64,000 nt of DNA from CAZZEX01 sp964653285 (GCA_964653285.1 CAZZEX010000001.1:62001-126000), one strand, 5' to 3'; numbered from the stretch's first letter, positions 1 to 8,389 are shown. Made by a program: numbers and translations. Notes: generated by a model from the letters alone, not told the origin.

Positions 1-90
1 GGGCGGGCGGCCCGCCCCCCTCCGCCTCCACCCGCTGGGCGGGGAGTCCGCCCCCCCCCACCCCCACCCGCTGGGCGGGGAGCCGGATTT
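1..90. repeat. GC-rich direct repeat inside the moeA 3' region
   Basis: A CACCCGCTGGGCGGGGAG unit occurs at about 29-46 and again at about 66-83, separated by poly-C. Each copy has a small CCCGC/GCGGG hairpin. It is read in frame by moeA as two LPAQRV segments separated by Gly-rich sequence, and has no counterpart in the MoeA family as I know it. Confidence 0.6.
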
Positions 91-997
91 GCCCGAAGGC
101 CAGGGGACGCCCCGGCTTCATGTTCAGCGACCAGAAGTGCATCTCTCCCTCGGCCGCCAGCACCTGCTTGACCAGGTCGAAGTCGCCCACGGAGACCCCG
201 CCGGAGGTGATGATGAAGTCCGCTCGCTGAGCCAGCGCCTCCCGCATTCCCCGCCGCACCCACTCCTCCCGGTCGCGGGCTATCCCCAGGAGAAGCGGTA
301 CTCCGCCAAACGCTTGCACCTGCGCGGCAACGATGTGGGAGTTGGCGTCGCGAATCTGGCCGGGGCCAGGCGTCTGGTCGGGCGGCACGACCTCGTCGCC
401 GGTGGCCAGGATCGCCACCCGGGGCCGCCGCACCACCGCCACCTCCACGCGCCCGACCGCCGCCAGTTGGCCGATCTCCTGCGGGCGCAGCACCTTCCCC
501 GGCTGCAGCACGACCTGGCCGGCGCGCACGTCCTCGCCCGCCGGCCGCACGTTTGCGCCGGTCGGGGGAGCCTTCAGCACCTCGACCCAATCGCCGTCCC
601 GGCGGTGTCCTGAGCCGCGCCCTGAGCCTGTCGAAGGGCGGGTGTCCTCGAAACGCACGACGGTGTCGGCCCTGGCGGGGAGGGGTGCGCCAGTCATGAT
701 GCGCACCGCTGTCCCGGGCTCCACCCGCACCTGGCTCACGTGCCCGGCGGCGACTTCGCCCACCACCCGCAACCGGACGCTGGACTCGGTCGGAGACCGG
801 CCAGAGCAGGGAGCCACGTCCGCCCCGCGCACAGCGTAGCCGTCCATCGCGGAGTTGGTCAGCGGAGGAATGTCCCGGTCGGCGGTGACTTCCTCGGCCA
901 GTACGCGGCCGGCCGCCTCCAGCAGGGACACGTGCTCCGACTCCAGGACGCGCACGGTCGCCAGGATGCGCTCCAGCGCCTCCTCGACGCTCAACAC
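1..997 (-). CDS. moeA: Molybdopterin molybdenumtransferase MoeA, 3' end cut by window edge
   Basis: MoeA inserts molybdate into adenylylated molybdopterin, the last step of molybdenum-cofactor synthesis in the cytoplasm. The minus strand reads an N-terminal VLSVEEALERIL, then a DIPPLTNSAMDGYAVR block (the MoeA NSAMDGYA signature), VRIMTGAPLP, ATGDEVV, and TSGGVSVGDFD followed by MKPGRPLAFGQ, all in family order. The frame is open to base 1, so the C-terminus is missing. I chose the GTG at 997 because the nearby ATG at 1011 is in a frame that stops at once; the start is uncertain. Two oddities: a palindromic repeat is read in frame near 603-640 (a TGSGRGSG stretch between EDTR and DGDWVEVL), and near bases 1-90 the frame crosses two copies of a GC-rich repeat where other MoeA proteins continue straight on. 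It lies downstream of moaB/mog. Confidence 0.87.
   Translation of the reverse strand, partial: MLSVEEALERILATVRVLESEHVSLLEAAGRVLAEEVTADRDIPPLTNSAMDGYAVRGADVAPCSGRSPTESSVRLRVVGEVAAGHVSQVRVEPGTAVRIMTGAPLPARADTVVRFEDTRPSTGSGRGSGHRRDGDWVEVLKAPPTGANVRPAGEDVRAGQVVLQPGKVLRPQEIGQLAAVGRVEVAVVRRPRVAILATGDEVVPPDQTPGPGQIRDANSHIVAAQVQAFGGVPLLLGIARDREEWVRRGMREALAQRADFIITSGGVSVGDFDLVKQVLAAEGEMHFWSLNMKPGRPLAFGQIRLPAQRVGVGGGGLPAQRVEAEGGGPPA
603..640. repeat. Palindromic CCTGAGCCTGTCGAAGG-type repeat inside moeA
   Basis: CCTGAGCC appears twice, followed by TGTCGAAGGGCGG. The same family occurs twice in the substrate-binding-protein gene near 28.8 and 29.05 kb. In moeA it is read in frame and adds roughly 12 residues. 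Confidence 0.6.
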
Positions 998-1015
998 GGG
1001 GCGGCGCTCATGAGG

Positions 1016-1115
1016 GCACGGGGCTAAACCCCCGTGCTGAGAGAGCGAAGCCCCTTCGGGGCTGAATCTTAGCCCGTAGGGCTTTGCTCCTTCAGCCCGG
1101 ACGTGAACGTCCGGG
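1016..1115. repeat. Hairpin-rich intergenic repeat between moaB and moeA
   Basis: Three hairpins lie in a row: GCACGGGG/CCCCGTGC (1016 onward), AGCCCC-TTC-GGGGCT, and GGAC/GTCC near 1096-1115. The first part is closely similar to 8350-8389, so it is a dispersed repeat and not a private regulatory site. It could attenuate transcription into moeA. Confidence 0.55.
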
Positions 1116-1127
1116 GCTCTTACCTCG

Positions 1128-1637
1128 TCAGGCACGGGTCGCCTCCTCCCCATGCTCGGTGTCCACCCCCCGCAGCATCTTGATCGCGTGGGGCAGGACG
1201 GGGGCCAGCGTCTCCATCCCTTCGCGCACCGCCCTGGGGCTGCCGGGCAGGTTGACGATGAGCGTCCGCCCACGGATGCCCGCCGCGCCCCGCGAGATGA
1301 CCGCCAACGGCGTCTTGCGGTAGCCCTCGAAACGCAGCACCTCGGCCAGTCCGGGCATCTCCCGCTCAATGACGGCCCGCGTCGCCTCGGGGGTGATGTC
1401 CCGTGGGGCCGGTCCGGTGCCGCCGGTGGTCACGACCAAATCCACCTGCGCCTCGTCGGCCAGCAGTATCAACACGCGCTCGATCTCGGCCCGCTCGTCG
1501 GGCACGATCATCTGGCTCACGACCTCAGTGCCCATCTTGCGCAGCAGATCAGCCAGCAGTGGTCCGCTGGCATCCTCCCGCTCCCCCACGTACCCCTTGT
1601 CGCTGACAGTCACTACGCCTGCTTGAATTGGCTCCAT
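1128..1637 (-). CDS. MogA/MoaB family molybdenum-cofactor biosynthesis protein
   Basis: Proteins of this family adenylylate molybdopterin before MoeA loads molybdate. At 169 residues it has the usual size. Visible motifs: VVTVSDKG at the N-terminus, the TGGTG nucleotide-binding loop at residues 71-75, PRDITPEA directly after, SRGAAG near 115 and NLPGSP near 129. The start codon follows GGGGAGCAGGAAT, an acceptable ribosome-binding site. It is upstream of moeA on the same strand with a 130-bp hairpin-rich gap, so the two probably form one operon. Whether it is the Mog or the MoaB branch cannot be settled by eye, so no symbol is given. Confidence 0.9.
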   Translation of the reverse strand: MEPIQAGVVTVSDKGYVGEREDASGPLLADLLRKMGTEVVSQMIVPDERAEIERVLILLADEAQVDLVVTTGGTGPAPRDITPEATRAVIEREMPGLAEVLRFEGYRKTPLAVISRGAAGIRGRTLIVNLPGSPRAVREGMETLAPVLPHAIKMLRGVDTEHGEEATRA

Positions 1638-1765
1638 ATTCCTGCTCCCCGCTCACTTCCCATTTTGCTCATTTGTCATTATACACCCGTTCTCTGGAGC
1701 CAGTCAAGAGTATGCACGTTACCGCGCCGCCGTGAACAGGCGGCGCTGGGTGAGGTGCACCACGC

Positions 1766-1793
1766 TTGCCCTTGCGCCAACCTGTGGTACACT
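1766..1793 (+). promoter_or_regulatory. Candidate sigma70-type promoter for the transaldolase gene
   Basis: TTGCCC, 16-bp spacer, TACACT, ending about 30 bp before the start codon. A match by eye only. Confidence 0.4.
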
Positions 1794-1824
1794 TTGCGCC
1801 ATAGCACCGAGAGGAGGCAAAGCG

Positions 1825-2481
1825 ATGGCACAAATCTTTCTGGATACCGCGAAGCTCGACGAGATCCGTGAGGCGGCCAGTTGGGGCGTCCTTGACGGCG
1901 TGACCACCAACCCCACGCTGATGATGCGCGCCGGCACCGCCGACCTCAAGGCAAATACGCTCAAGATCGTGGAGATCGTGCAGGGACCGGTGAGCGCCGA
2001 GGTGGTCAGCACCGACGCCGCCGGGATGATTGAGGAAGCGCAGGAGATCCTCTCCTGGTCGGAGCACGTCTTCGTCAAGATCCCGACCACTGTCGAGGGG
2101 CTGAAGGCGATGAAGCAGATCTCCTCCTGGCCCAACGGGCGCATCAACGCCACGTTGGCCTTCTCCCCATCCCAGGCCTACCTGGTGGCCAGGGCGGGGG
2201 CCAGTTTCGCCTCCATCTTCGTGGGGCGGATGGACGACGCGGGGCTGGACGGCATGGAGGTGGTGCGCCAGACGCGGGAAATCTTCGATAACTACGGCTT
2301 CGACTGCCAGGTGTTGGCGGCCAGTATCCGCCACACGGCGCACGTCGTGGACGCGCTGCTGGCCGGGGCGGATATCATCACCGTGCCCTTCCCCGTGCTG
2401 CAGAAGATGATCCGCAGCCCCTTCACCGATGTGGGCCTGGACCGCTTCCTGGCCGATTGGGCCAAGGTGGCAAAGATGTAG
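1825..2481 (+). CDS. fsa: Fructose-6-phosphate aldolase / transaldolase-like protein (TalC/Fsa type)
   Basis: A small class-I aldolase of the transaldolase superfamily; members either cleave fructose-6-phosphate to dihydroxyacetone and glyceraldehyde-3-phosphate or act as short transaldolases. The 218 residues match the family (about 215-220). The N-terminus MAQIFLDTAKLDEI, GVTTNPTL at 25-32, and HVFVKIPTT with the Schiff-base lysine at position 85 (the same number as in E. coli FsaA) are clear. NATLAFSPSQAYLVARAGA and a late ASIRH complete the barrel signature. I start at the ATG at 1825 because GAGAGGAGG lies just upstream; the frame is open farther upstream but without support. A strong terminator follows at once, so the gene is a single unit. 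Aldolase versus transaldolase activity cannot be told from sequence alone. Confidence 0.93.
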   Translation: MAQIFLDTAKLDEIREAASWGVLDGVTTNPTLMMRAGTADLKANTLKIVEIVQGPVSAEVVSTDAAGMIEEAQEILSWSEHVFVKIPTTVEGLKAMKQISSWPNGRINATLAFSPSQAYLVARAGASFASIFVGRMDDAGLDGMEVVRQTREIFDNYGFDCQVLAASIRHTAHVVDALLAGADIITVPFPVLQKMIRSPFTDVGLDRFLADWAKVAKM

Positions 2482-2520
2482 GTGGAGTCAGAAGCAGAAT
2501 AAACGGATCGCTCCAACGCC

Positions 2521-2553
2521 AGCCCCCCGGCCTTTCCAGAAGGCCGGGGGGCT
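2521..2553 (+). terminator. Strong hairpin terminator after the transaldolase gene
   Basis: A perfect 14-bp GC-rich stem (2521-2534 with 2540-2553) and 5-nt loop. No long T tract follows. It lies between convergent genes and may serve both. Confidence 0.75.
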
Positions 2554-2636
2554 GTGGTTTACGTGTACCCCCTGCGCGTGGGGCTAATGGTAGTCACTGC
2601 AGGATTGCCGTTTTTTTCATCGTTCGATCGCTCCTT

Positions 2637-4523
2637 TCAATCCGGCTCGTGGCCAGGGTTGATGGTCAACTGATCCAGGTCACGCGCAGTGACAAAGGGC
2701 ACGTAACCTTTGGCGCGCGATTTGGTGTAGGCGTCGTCCACGTGAGCCGGCGTGGTGGCGTAGTCTATTGTCAGCACCAGTTTACCCGCGTTCTTGAACA
2801 GGTCCAGATACCCTTCCAGTTCGGCGGTGACGGCCGGCGGTGTCATCGCGTCATCCCCCTCGTAGCCATAGTAGATGTCCTCCTGGCCGATGCCGTCCAC
2901 GCTATTCAGGTAGGCCGGCACCTCCCTCGCCAGTTCAGGCGCGTTCTGCGGAAAGATGCAGAAATCAGGGTCGCGGGCGCGGGCGTGAGCGCGGATGGCG
3001 GCCACGAAGTCGGCCATCTCCTGGGCGGCCGAGTCGCGGCCCTGGCCGGCGTAGTACTCGTAGGCGTCAATGATGTCCAGGTAGGCACCGTCGAAGCCGG
3101 CGTCCAGCAGCCGGTCGGTGCAATTGAAGACGATAGTCTGCCAGACAGGGTCCCAGTAGCGCACCTTGTAGTTGCCTGGCCAATCCGGGTTCTCGGCGTC
3201 CAACCAGGCTGGGGTGCCTGGCGTCCAATCGTCCTGCCAGTAGGAGCGGTAGTCCTCGGCCTCGCCGATACTCATGTAGGCCAGCACGATCTTGTCGCCG
3301 CCGGGGCTGTGCTTGAGGGCGGCGATCTGCGCGGCGGTGAAGGCAGTCTCGTCGTCCCCCTCAGCCGAGTAGTCCATCACCACCAGGTCGTAACCGGTGT
3401 CGCCGATGGCTGCCAGGTTGAGATCCTGGAGTTGGTACAGAAAGTCGTTCACGGCCGTCAGGCCGGGCAAAGTCGTGGCGATGAAGCCCTTGAGAATGAG
3501 CGGCAGGTAGATAAACGATGGCGCTGCGATACGCCAAATGCTCGCTGGCGTCTCTTCGTCCTGGGCCAGATGGGATTCAAAGGCAATCCACTTCCCGTCG
3601 GGCGACCAGGAGGGTGCGCCGTCTTCATGCGCGTCGTCATAGGTCACGCGGATGGGCGTGCCCCCCTCGGCGGAGACGACAAAGATATTCGGCATGGGCA
3701 GCCCCCCGTAATCGGATGAATACACAACCCAGCCGCCATCGGGCGACCAACTGGCGTCGGCGTCGCTGGAGGGGGCAGTTGTCACTTGTCGAATATCCGT
3801 CCCATCGGGCGCCATGGTGTACAGGTTCCAGTCATCGCTGCCGGGCGTGCGGCGCTGGAACAGGATGCGGTCGCCGGTGGGTGACCAGTTGGGTTGGCGG
3901 TCGTCAGTGCCGCCGCCGGGGCCGTCGGTCAGTTGCGTCAGTTTGGTGCCGTCGGCGCGCGCTTTCCAGATGCTCCCCTGCTGCTGGTCTTCGGGTGCAC
4001 CGGTATCGGCCTCAAAGACGATCCACTGCCCATGCGGCGAGAAACTCGGTTCGATGAAGTAACCGGTCGTGGTGTGGTGGGTGACGCGGAACAGGTCGCT
4101 GCCATCGTCAGCCATCGTCCACACCTCGTCGGTATCCTGGCGGTCGGAGGCAAAGGTGATGCGGCTAGTCGCAGCGTTCCAGCAGGAGCCAGGCAGGTTG
4201 ACGCTGTCGTGGCCTGCTTCGTCGAGCAGGGCCGCAGGGACACCGCCAGCCCAGGGAAGCAAATACAACCCGGCCGGGCCGTTGTTGTAACCCCCGTGGA
4301 ACAGAGTGAACAGGAGAGTCTGGCCATGTGGCGAGAAAGCCGGATTCTGGGCGCTGGCCGGCGAGTCAGGGACGTAGATGGGTTCGGCCCCGTCACCTCG
4401 GTCGCCGCTCGAAGTGACCGGCACGGCAGTCGGATGAGAGGGAAGCGACATCGGCCCGCCACAGGCCAGGGCGAGGGATAAGATGATGAGAAGCAAGAAC
4501 CAATGTTTCATTCGTTTCTCCAC
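2637..4523 (-). CDS. Lipoprotein with TolB/PD40-type propeller and GH114-like domain
   Basis: An exported protein of up to 628 residues. The N-terminus is a lipoprotein signal (LLLIILSLALAC, lipobox LALAC). Residues about 50-330 hold repeated PD40/WD40-like blades (FSPHGQ, SPTGDRILFQ, SPDGGWVVYSS, SPDGKWIAFES). The blades end at an IYLPLILK segment. After it, residues about 355-628 match the GH114 / TM1410-related group: DLVVMDYS, VLAYMSIGEAEDYR, WLDAENPDWPGNYKVRYWDP, FDGAYLDIID with the likely catalytic acid, then a late FVTARDLDQL. GH114 enzymes include endo-alpha-1,4-polygalactosaminidases. An internal ATG four codons on (MKHW) sits better behind GGAGAAACGA and may be the true start. The fused propeller is unusual; exopolysaccharide turnover would be a fair guess but is not shown. 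Confidence 0.82.
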   Translation of the reverse strand: MEKRMKHWFLLLIILSLALACGGPMSLPSHPTAVPVTSSGDRGDGAEPIYVPDSPASAQNPAFSPHGQTLLFTLFHGGYNNGPAGLYLLPWAGGVPAALLDEAGHDSVNLPGSCWNAATSRITFASDRQDTDEVWTMADDGSDLFRVTHHTTTGYFIEPSFSPHGQWIVFEADTGAPEDQQQGSIWKARADGTKLTQLTDGPGGGTDDRQPNWSPTGDRILFQRRTPGSDDWNLYTMAPDGTDIRQVTTAPSSDADASWSPDGGWVVYSSDYGGLPMPNIFVVSAEGGTPIRVTYDDAHEDGAPSWSPDGKWIAFESHLAQDEETPASIWRIAAPSFIYLPLILKGFIATTLPGLTAVNDFLYQLQDLNLAAIGDTGYDLVVMDYSAEGDDETAFTAAQIAALKHSPGGDKIVLAYMSIGEAEDYRSYWQDDWTPGTPAWLDAENPDWPGNYKVRYWDPVWQTIVFNCTDRLLDAGFDGAYLDIIDAYEYYAGQGRDSAAQEMADFVAAIRAHARARDPDFCIFPQNAPELAREVPAYLNSVDGIGQEDIYYGYEGDDAMTPPAVTAELEGYLDLFKNAGKLVLTIDYATTPAHVDDAYTKSRAKGYVPFVTARDLDQLTINPGHEPD

Positions 4524-4572
4524 CGTCAGTCCGATAAGTCGTGTCGGGGCGGATGGGGCACTTCAGGCCAAC

Positions 4573-4601
4573 CTGACACTCCGTCCTCAATTCGGTACAA
4601 T
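4573..4601 (+). promoter_or_regulatory. Candidate sigma70-type promoter upstream of the broken 4640 gene
   Basis: CTGACA, 17-bp spacer, TACAAT. The first intact codon downstream is at 4640. Confidence 0.5.
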
Positions 4602-4639
4602 CCTGCTGAGGCCATATCCGAGCCGCGAGAGGAACGACT

Positions 4640-5096
4640 ATGCAAATTCCCCCGGCCATTGCCGCTATCGCCCCCAATGGGCAACTGACGCCCGCTCAAC
4701 GACGGCGCATCCTGATAGACATCTGCCAGCGTCGTATCCGACCCGGTACCGGCAGCGCACCGGAATTCCTGCGACGGAGGACTGCTATGATCACCTGGCC
4801 CGACCTGCACCCTGTGCTGCGAGACATCCCCTGGGCCGTCGTCAGCGGTGTGGCCCCCCGGGCCTACATGCCCGAGCGGACCACCAAGGGCCTGGACATC
4901 GGTGATCATGAAGCTCGAAGCCTCGCGCGTCCAGGATACGGCCGACCTGTCCCGGATGCTCGGCCTGGCCTCGGACGAGGACCAGGCGCGGGTGCGAGAC
5001 GCAGTCGCCTGTTACGCCCCCGACACCGACGACGACCTGGAGTCGCTCATCTACCTGGGCCGGGTGGAAATGGGGAAAGTGAGGAGTGAGAAGTGA
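4640..5096 (+). pseudogene. Nucleotidyltransferase-like gene broken by an internal out-of-frame deletion
   Basis: The first frame reads LTPAQRRRILIDICQRRIRPGTG, then DIPWAVVSGVAPRAYMPERTTKGLDI, resembling small nucleotidyltransferase-fold proteins in which GGxAxxxYxxxRxTxDLDI begins the catalytic core. Directly after GLDI the reading must shift (near 4900) to another frame that continues MKLEASRVQDTADLSRMLGLAS and runs to a stop at 5096; this is the usual C-terminal block (KLxAxRxQDxADxxxLL). The 60-80 residues expected between them are absent. I read this as one ancestral gene with an internal deletion that also changed frame. A sequencing or assembly error could shift the frame but would not explain the missing middle. 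Confidence 0.6.
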
Positions 5097-5147
5097 GGCG
5101 ACGCTCCCTCCCGCTGGATGTCCCCGCTCCGTGGCCCCATCTCTCCT

Positions 5148-7973
5148 TTATGGATTGCCATCCCAACCGGCCAGGCGAGCGGACAGCCACCACAGTGCCT
5201 CTCCCTTGAGTTTGCAGTTAAAGCCATGGGAGTGCTGACATTCGTCGTCGTTTGTCGGGAGATTGACGCAGTCTTCAGGGTGATCGTCGCACCAGGTGTA
5301 GCACCAGGGACAACTGTCGTCCGTGTCCGGGTAGTAAATCCCGTCCGGGTCATAACTTTCGATGTCCGCAAAATCATACAGAATCTTGCCATGATCCTGG
5401 ACGTACTGTTGGACCAGGCCATTGTTGTAAGCCAGCGTGGCACTGCCACCGTCCGTATGGCCGGTCATATAGACAAAGCGCACGTTCGGATACTCGCCTT
5501 CGAGTTGGGTCATCATGTTCAGGTATTGCTGCACAGGGGTATCCGGCTCGGACATTTGCCCGCACCAGGACCACATAAAGGCGATCGCCTGCGGGGCGTC
5601 GTCGAGCAGGTTACGGGCCGTGTCGAGAAAGTCGTCGGGGTCCCACGACCAGCCGTCGTCGTAGCCCATGCGCAGGCAGGGGGGTGTGCACGGGTCGGGA
5701 GGAGTCCGCCAGTCCTTGGCAAAGTTGTAGGTGGGCGGGTCCACGTACGTGCTCAGATACTCGGCCCCAGCCCACAGTTGGGTTCCGTGCGAGGTAGAGC
5801 CATAGGCCCATACGGTCATCTGCTTGGCCTGCTCCAGCCAATAGGCCGGAATTTGGCTAAGGCCGGTCGAGGTGTGATCCACAATGATTGCCTCCCCGGC
5901 CGGAATGGTAGGCGTAGGGGAGGGCGTGCGTGTGGGCGTGACAGGTGGAGCATAATCCTTCAGGATAACCGGCAGGTAGACGCGGTACGCTACCTCCCAC
6001 ACCGTGATGTACTCAGCCTTCATCTCGGTGTCGCTACTGGCTGTTCCACTGACCGTCAGCGTGACGGTGTATGTCCCTGTGGCCGTGTAGACGTGGGTGG
6101 GACTTGTCAGTATGCTGGTCATGCCATCCCCAAAACCCCACAGGCTGGCGGTATAGGTCCCGCTGGAGTTGTTGGTGAAAGTCACTGTCAGCGGAGCCAG
6201 GCCACTCAACGGCGCGGCGCTGAACACCGCACGCACTGACGGCGAGGCTGCGCCGTACTCATACGCCCCTATGTCACAGATGGCGTTGCCATCCCCATCG
6301 CCATCTGCCGGCCGGGCGTTGCCGAGGTAGTCTACGGCCGGGCAGATGGTGTCGTCGCCCGCGTCAATGGCGGGACTCCCCGCAGCGAGGGCCATTCCGT
6401 AGGTGGTTCCGCTGAAAGGCCCGGTGAGTTGCGGGTCCGCGCAGGGATCGTGGTCGCCCGAATCCACGTAATCGCCGTTGATGCCGCACTCGATGTTCTT
6501 TGTGTTGTAGGCGATGTTGTAGTTCGAGTCGAACTTCAGGTCGGCGCACCCCTCCTGGTAGAATAGGAAGGTGATGTCTCCGGGGTCGAAGTAGTCCGCG
6601 TCCCCCAGGAAGACGTTGTTCCGTCCCGTGAGCGTTTCTGTGCCGTTGCAGTTGTAACCTTCACGCGGTCCCGCGTCTACCAGACCGTCCCCCTGGCCGT
6701 AGAAGGTGGTGTTTACGATGGAAACGTGCTCCCCTCCCGTGTAAATGACCTCCAGCGTGTTGCCGAGCGCCCGGCAGGGGTCCACATCGTAGGTAAAGGG
6801 CTGTCCGTCGAAAAAAGCGCAGTTTCCCACCAGCACACTGTTGGTGATCGCGGTCTGACCAGTGACCTTGACCTGATTGCCGGCGTTCCCCTCGGCGCGG
6901 ACACGGTTGAGGGTGACGCGACCGCCCAGGCTATGATAGAGCAGGTCCAGGCCATCGGAGGTGTTGTGCAGGAAGGCCGAGTCCTCGATGATCCAGTCCC
7001 CGCCGGTCGCGCCGGTGCCGACGCCGTCCCCGTAACCCCCGGCCGTCTGGGCCCAGCATCCGGCCGGCTCGCCGCCGGGGTAGGTCTCGCCACAACCGTT
7101 CCACTCCACCGTCCAGCGGCGGAAGGTGAGCGTGCCCGAGTTTGAGTCGTCGCCCTCGATGTCACCATCCCAGCCGACCCAGCCATTGCCGGCGATATGC
7201 ACGTCCTCCACGGTCCAGTCGCTGAGCCGCCCGGCATGGATGCCGGTTTTGGCCAGGCCGTGGATGTCCAGGTCCTGCAGGCGGACGTTGGCCGAGTCTT
7301 CGGCGTAGAGGCCGACGGAGGCCCAGTTTCCGTAGGGATAGGTGTCGCGCTCGCAGGCCAGGCCCCCGGTGTGGTCTTCGACGCAGCCGGAGTGGTCGGT
7401 GATCTCCAGGCAAGCGATCTCGACATTGCTGGCGTCGGTGAGGTCGAGGATCACATCCGTCCGCTCGGTGCCCCACAGTTCGGGTGGGTTCGAGCAGCCG
7501 CTATCCCGGCCAACGCCCAGGATGCGGGTGGGGTGGGCGGGGTCGGGACCGCTGGGGATCGGTGGCATGTGGCAGTCCCACGGATAGCCTGGATCACAGA
7601 CGTCGGGGTTATCGGCCCCCGGCGCACCATAGCCCATCATGTAACTGCCGGCTTTGATAATAAGGGTGTCGCCACCGCTGATGCGGGGCGTGCCGCCCGG
7701 CGGGAGGGCGCGGAAGGGGTGGTCCCAGGCGCAGGGTTGGGCGGTCCCGCTGCCGGGGTACGGCGCGTCCACCAGGCCGGTGCATTGGGTGGCGTCGCCG
7801 CCATCGGGGCGGACGTAGTAGGTGGTGGGGCTTTGCGTGTGCACTGCGGGCGTCCGCTCCGGCGTGTCCCTTGGGGCAGGAGGGCGCGAACAGTTAACTG
7901 GCAAAACCAGCAGGTAGATCACACCCACGAGAGCCAACACGAGCATAGGTGGCAGAGATGTTCTTAGGTGCAT
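5148..7973 (-). CDS. Exported beta-helix protein with PKD domain and C-terminal HTSHGTQ domain
   Basis: About 940 residues. The start is one of two adjacent ATGs (7976 and 7973); AGGAGG fits the second better. A signal peptide (LVLALVGVIYLLVLPV) is followed by a YYVRPDGGDA opening typical of right-handed beta-helix proteins. Residues about 100-570 carry repeated beta-helix rungs (IEDSAFLHNTSDGLDLLYHS, LNRVRAEGNAGNQVKV). A PKD domain follows (FSAAPLSGLAPLTVTFTNNSSG...WGFGDG), then VYLPVILKDY, a Thr/Pro linker, and a 246-residue end domain starting EAIIVDHTSTGL. The end domain has YGSTSHGTQLWAG, YMTGHTDGG and HSHGFNCKLKG, about 80% identical to the end of the 21869-24217 protein. I do not recognise it securely; an SGNH-hydrolase-like fold is possible. 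Beta-helix modules usually bind or cut polysaccharide. Confidence 0.85.
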   Translation of the reverse strand: MHLRTSLPPMLVLALVGVIYLLVLPVNCSRPPAPRDTPERTPAVHTQSPTTYYVRPDGGDATQCTGLVDAPYPGSGTAQPCAWDHPFRALPPGGTPRISGGDTLIIKAGSYMMGYGAPGADNPDVCDPGYPWDCHMPPIPSGPDPAHPTRILGVGRDSGCSNPPELWGTERTDVILDLTDASNVEIACLEITDHSGCVEDHTGGLACERDTYPYGNWASVGLYAEDSANVRLQDLDIHGLAKTGIHAGRLSDWTVEDVHIAGNGWVGWDGDIEGDDSNSGTLTFRRWTVEWNGCGETYPGGEPAGCWAQTAGGYGDGVGTGATGGDWIIEDSAFLHNTSDGLDLLYHSLGGRVTLNRVRAEGNAGNQVKVTGQTAITNSVLVGNCAFFDGQPFTYDVDPCRALGNTLEVIYTGGEHVSIVNTTFYGQGDGLVDAGPREGYNCNGTETLTGRNNVFLGDADYFDPGDITFLFYQEGCADLKFDSNYNIAYNTKNIECGINGDYVDSGDHDPCADPQLTGPFSGTTYGMALAAGSPAIDAGDDTICPAVDYLGNARPADGDGDGNAICDIGAYEYGAASPSVRAVFSAAPLSGLAPLTVTFTNNSSGTYTASLWGFGDGMTSILTSPTHVYTATGTYTVTLTVSGTASSDTEMKAEYITVWEVAYRVYLPVILKDYAPPVTPTRTPSPTPTIPAGEAIIVDHTSTGLSQIPAYWLEQAKQMTVWAYGSTSHGTQLWAGAEYLSTYVDPPTYNFAKDWRTPPDPCTPPCLRMGYDDGWSWDPDDFLDTARNLLDDAPQAIAFMWSWCGQMSEPDTPVQQYLNMMTQLEGEYPNVRFVYMTGHTDGGSATLAYNNGLVQQYVQDHGKILYDFADIESYDPDGIYYPDTDDSCPWCYTWCDDHPEDCVNLPTNDDECQHSHGFNCKLKGEALWWLSARLAGWDGNP

Positions 7974-8204
7974 CATCTTCCTCCTAGAAGACTGGCAACA
8001 GAGTGGGATGCATACGCTCCATTTGCTTCCCAACTTCAGCGATAGGGACCAGTACCAGCCCGGGACCTTGGGGGCGGCCCCGGCCTGTCTGTTCCTTTCG
8101 TCCTACGGGTTTACGGCCAGTATGGCACGGGGCTGAACCCCATGCGCCTCAAGCTAAGGCCAGTGGTCTGTGAAAATCGCCAGGTGTGCCCGCCAGTCAG
8201 CCCC

Positions 8205-8313
8205 GCCGTGGCATAAAGTGCCACGGCTACGGAGCTGCCACCCCGTGAACGGGGTTCCTGAGACCGATTTCATCGGGCGGAAGCTCCGTAGCCCGGCGAC
8301 TTTATCGCCGGGC
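8205..8313. repeat. Nested cruciform-forming element
   Basis: A 12-bp perfect inverted repeat (8225-8236 with 8282-8293) encloses a small CCCC/GGGG hairpin. It is flanked by two 9-bp hairpins: GCCGTGGCA/TGCCACGGC at 8205-8227 and GCCCGGCGA/TCGCCGGGC at 8291-8313. Both outer loops carry a similar TTTA/TAAA core, so the whole is roughly two-fold symmetric. Confidence 0.75.
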
Positions 8314-8349
8314 GGCCTTGGCAAGCACGGCATCCCCCTTACTTGACGC

Positions 8350-8389
8350 GCGTGGGCTGAACCCCCATGCTGAGAGGGCCAAGCCCCTT
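8350..8389. repeat. Second copy of the GCACGGGGGCTAAACCCC-type dispersed repeat
   Basis: GGGCTGAACCCCCATGCTGAGAG followed by AAGCCCCTT matches 1020-1055 at most positions. Confidence 0.6.
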
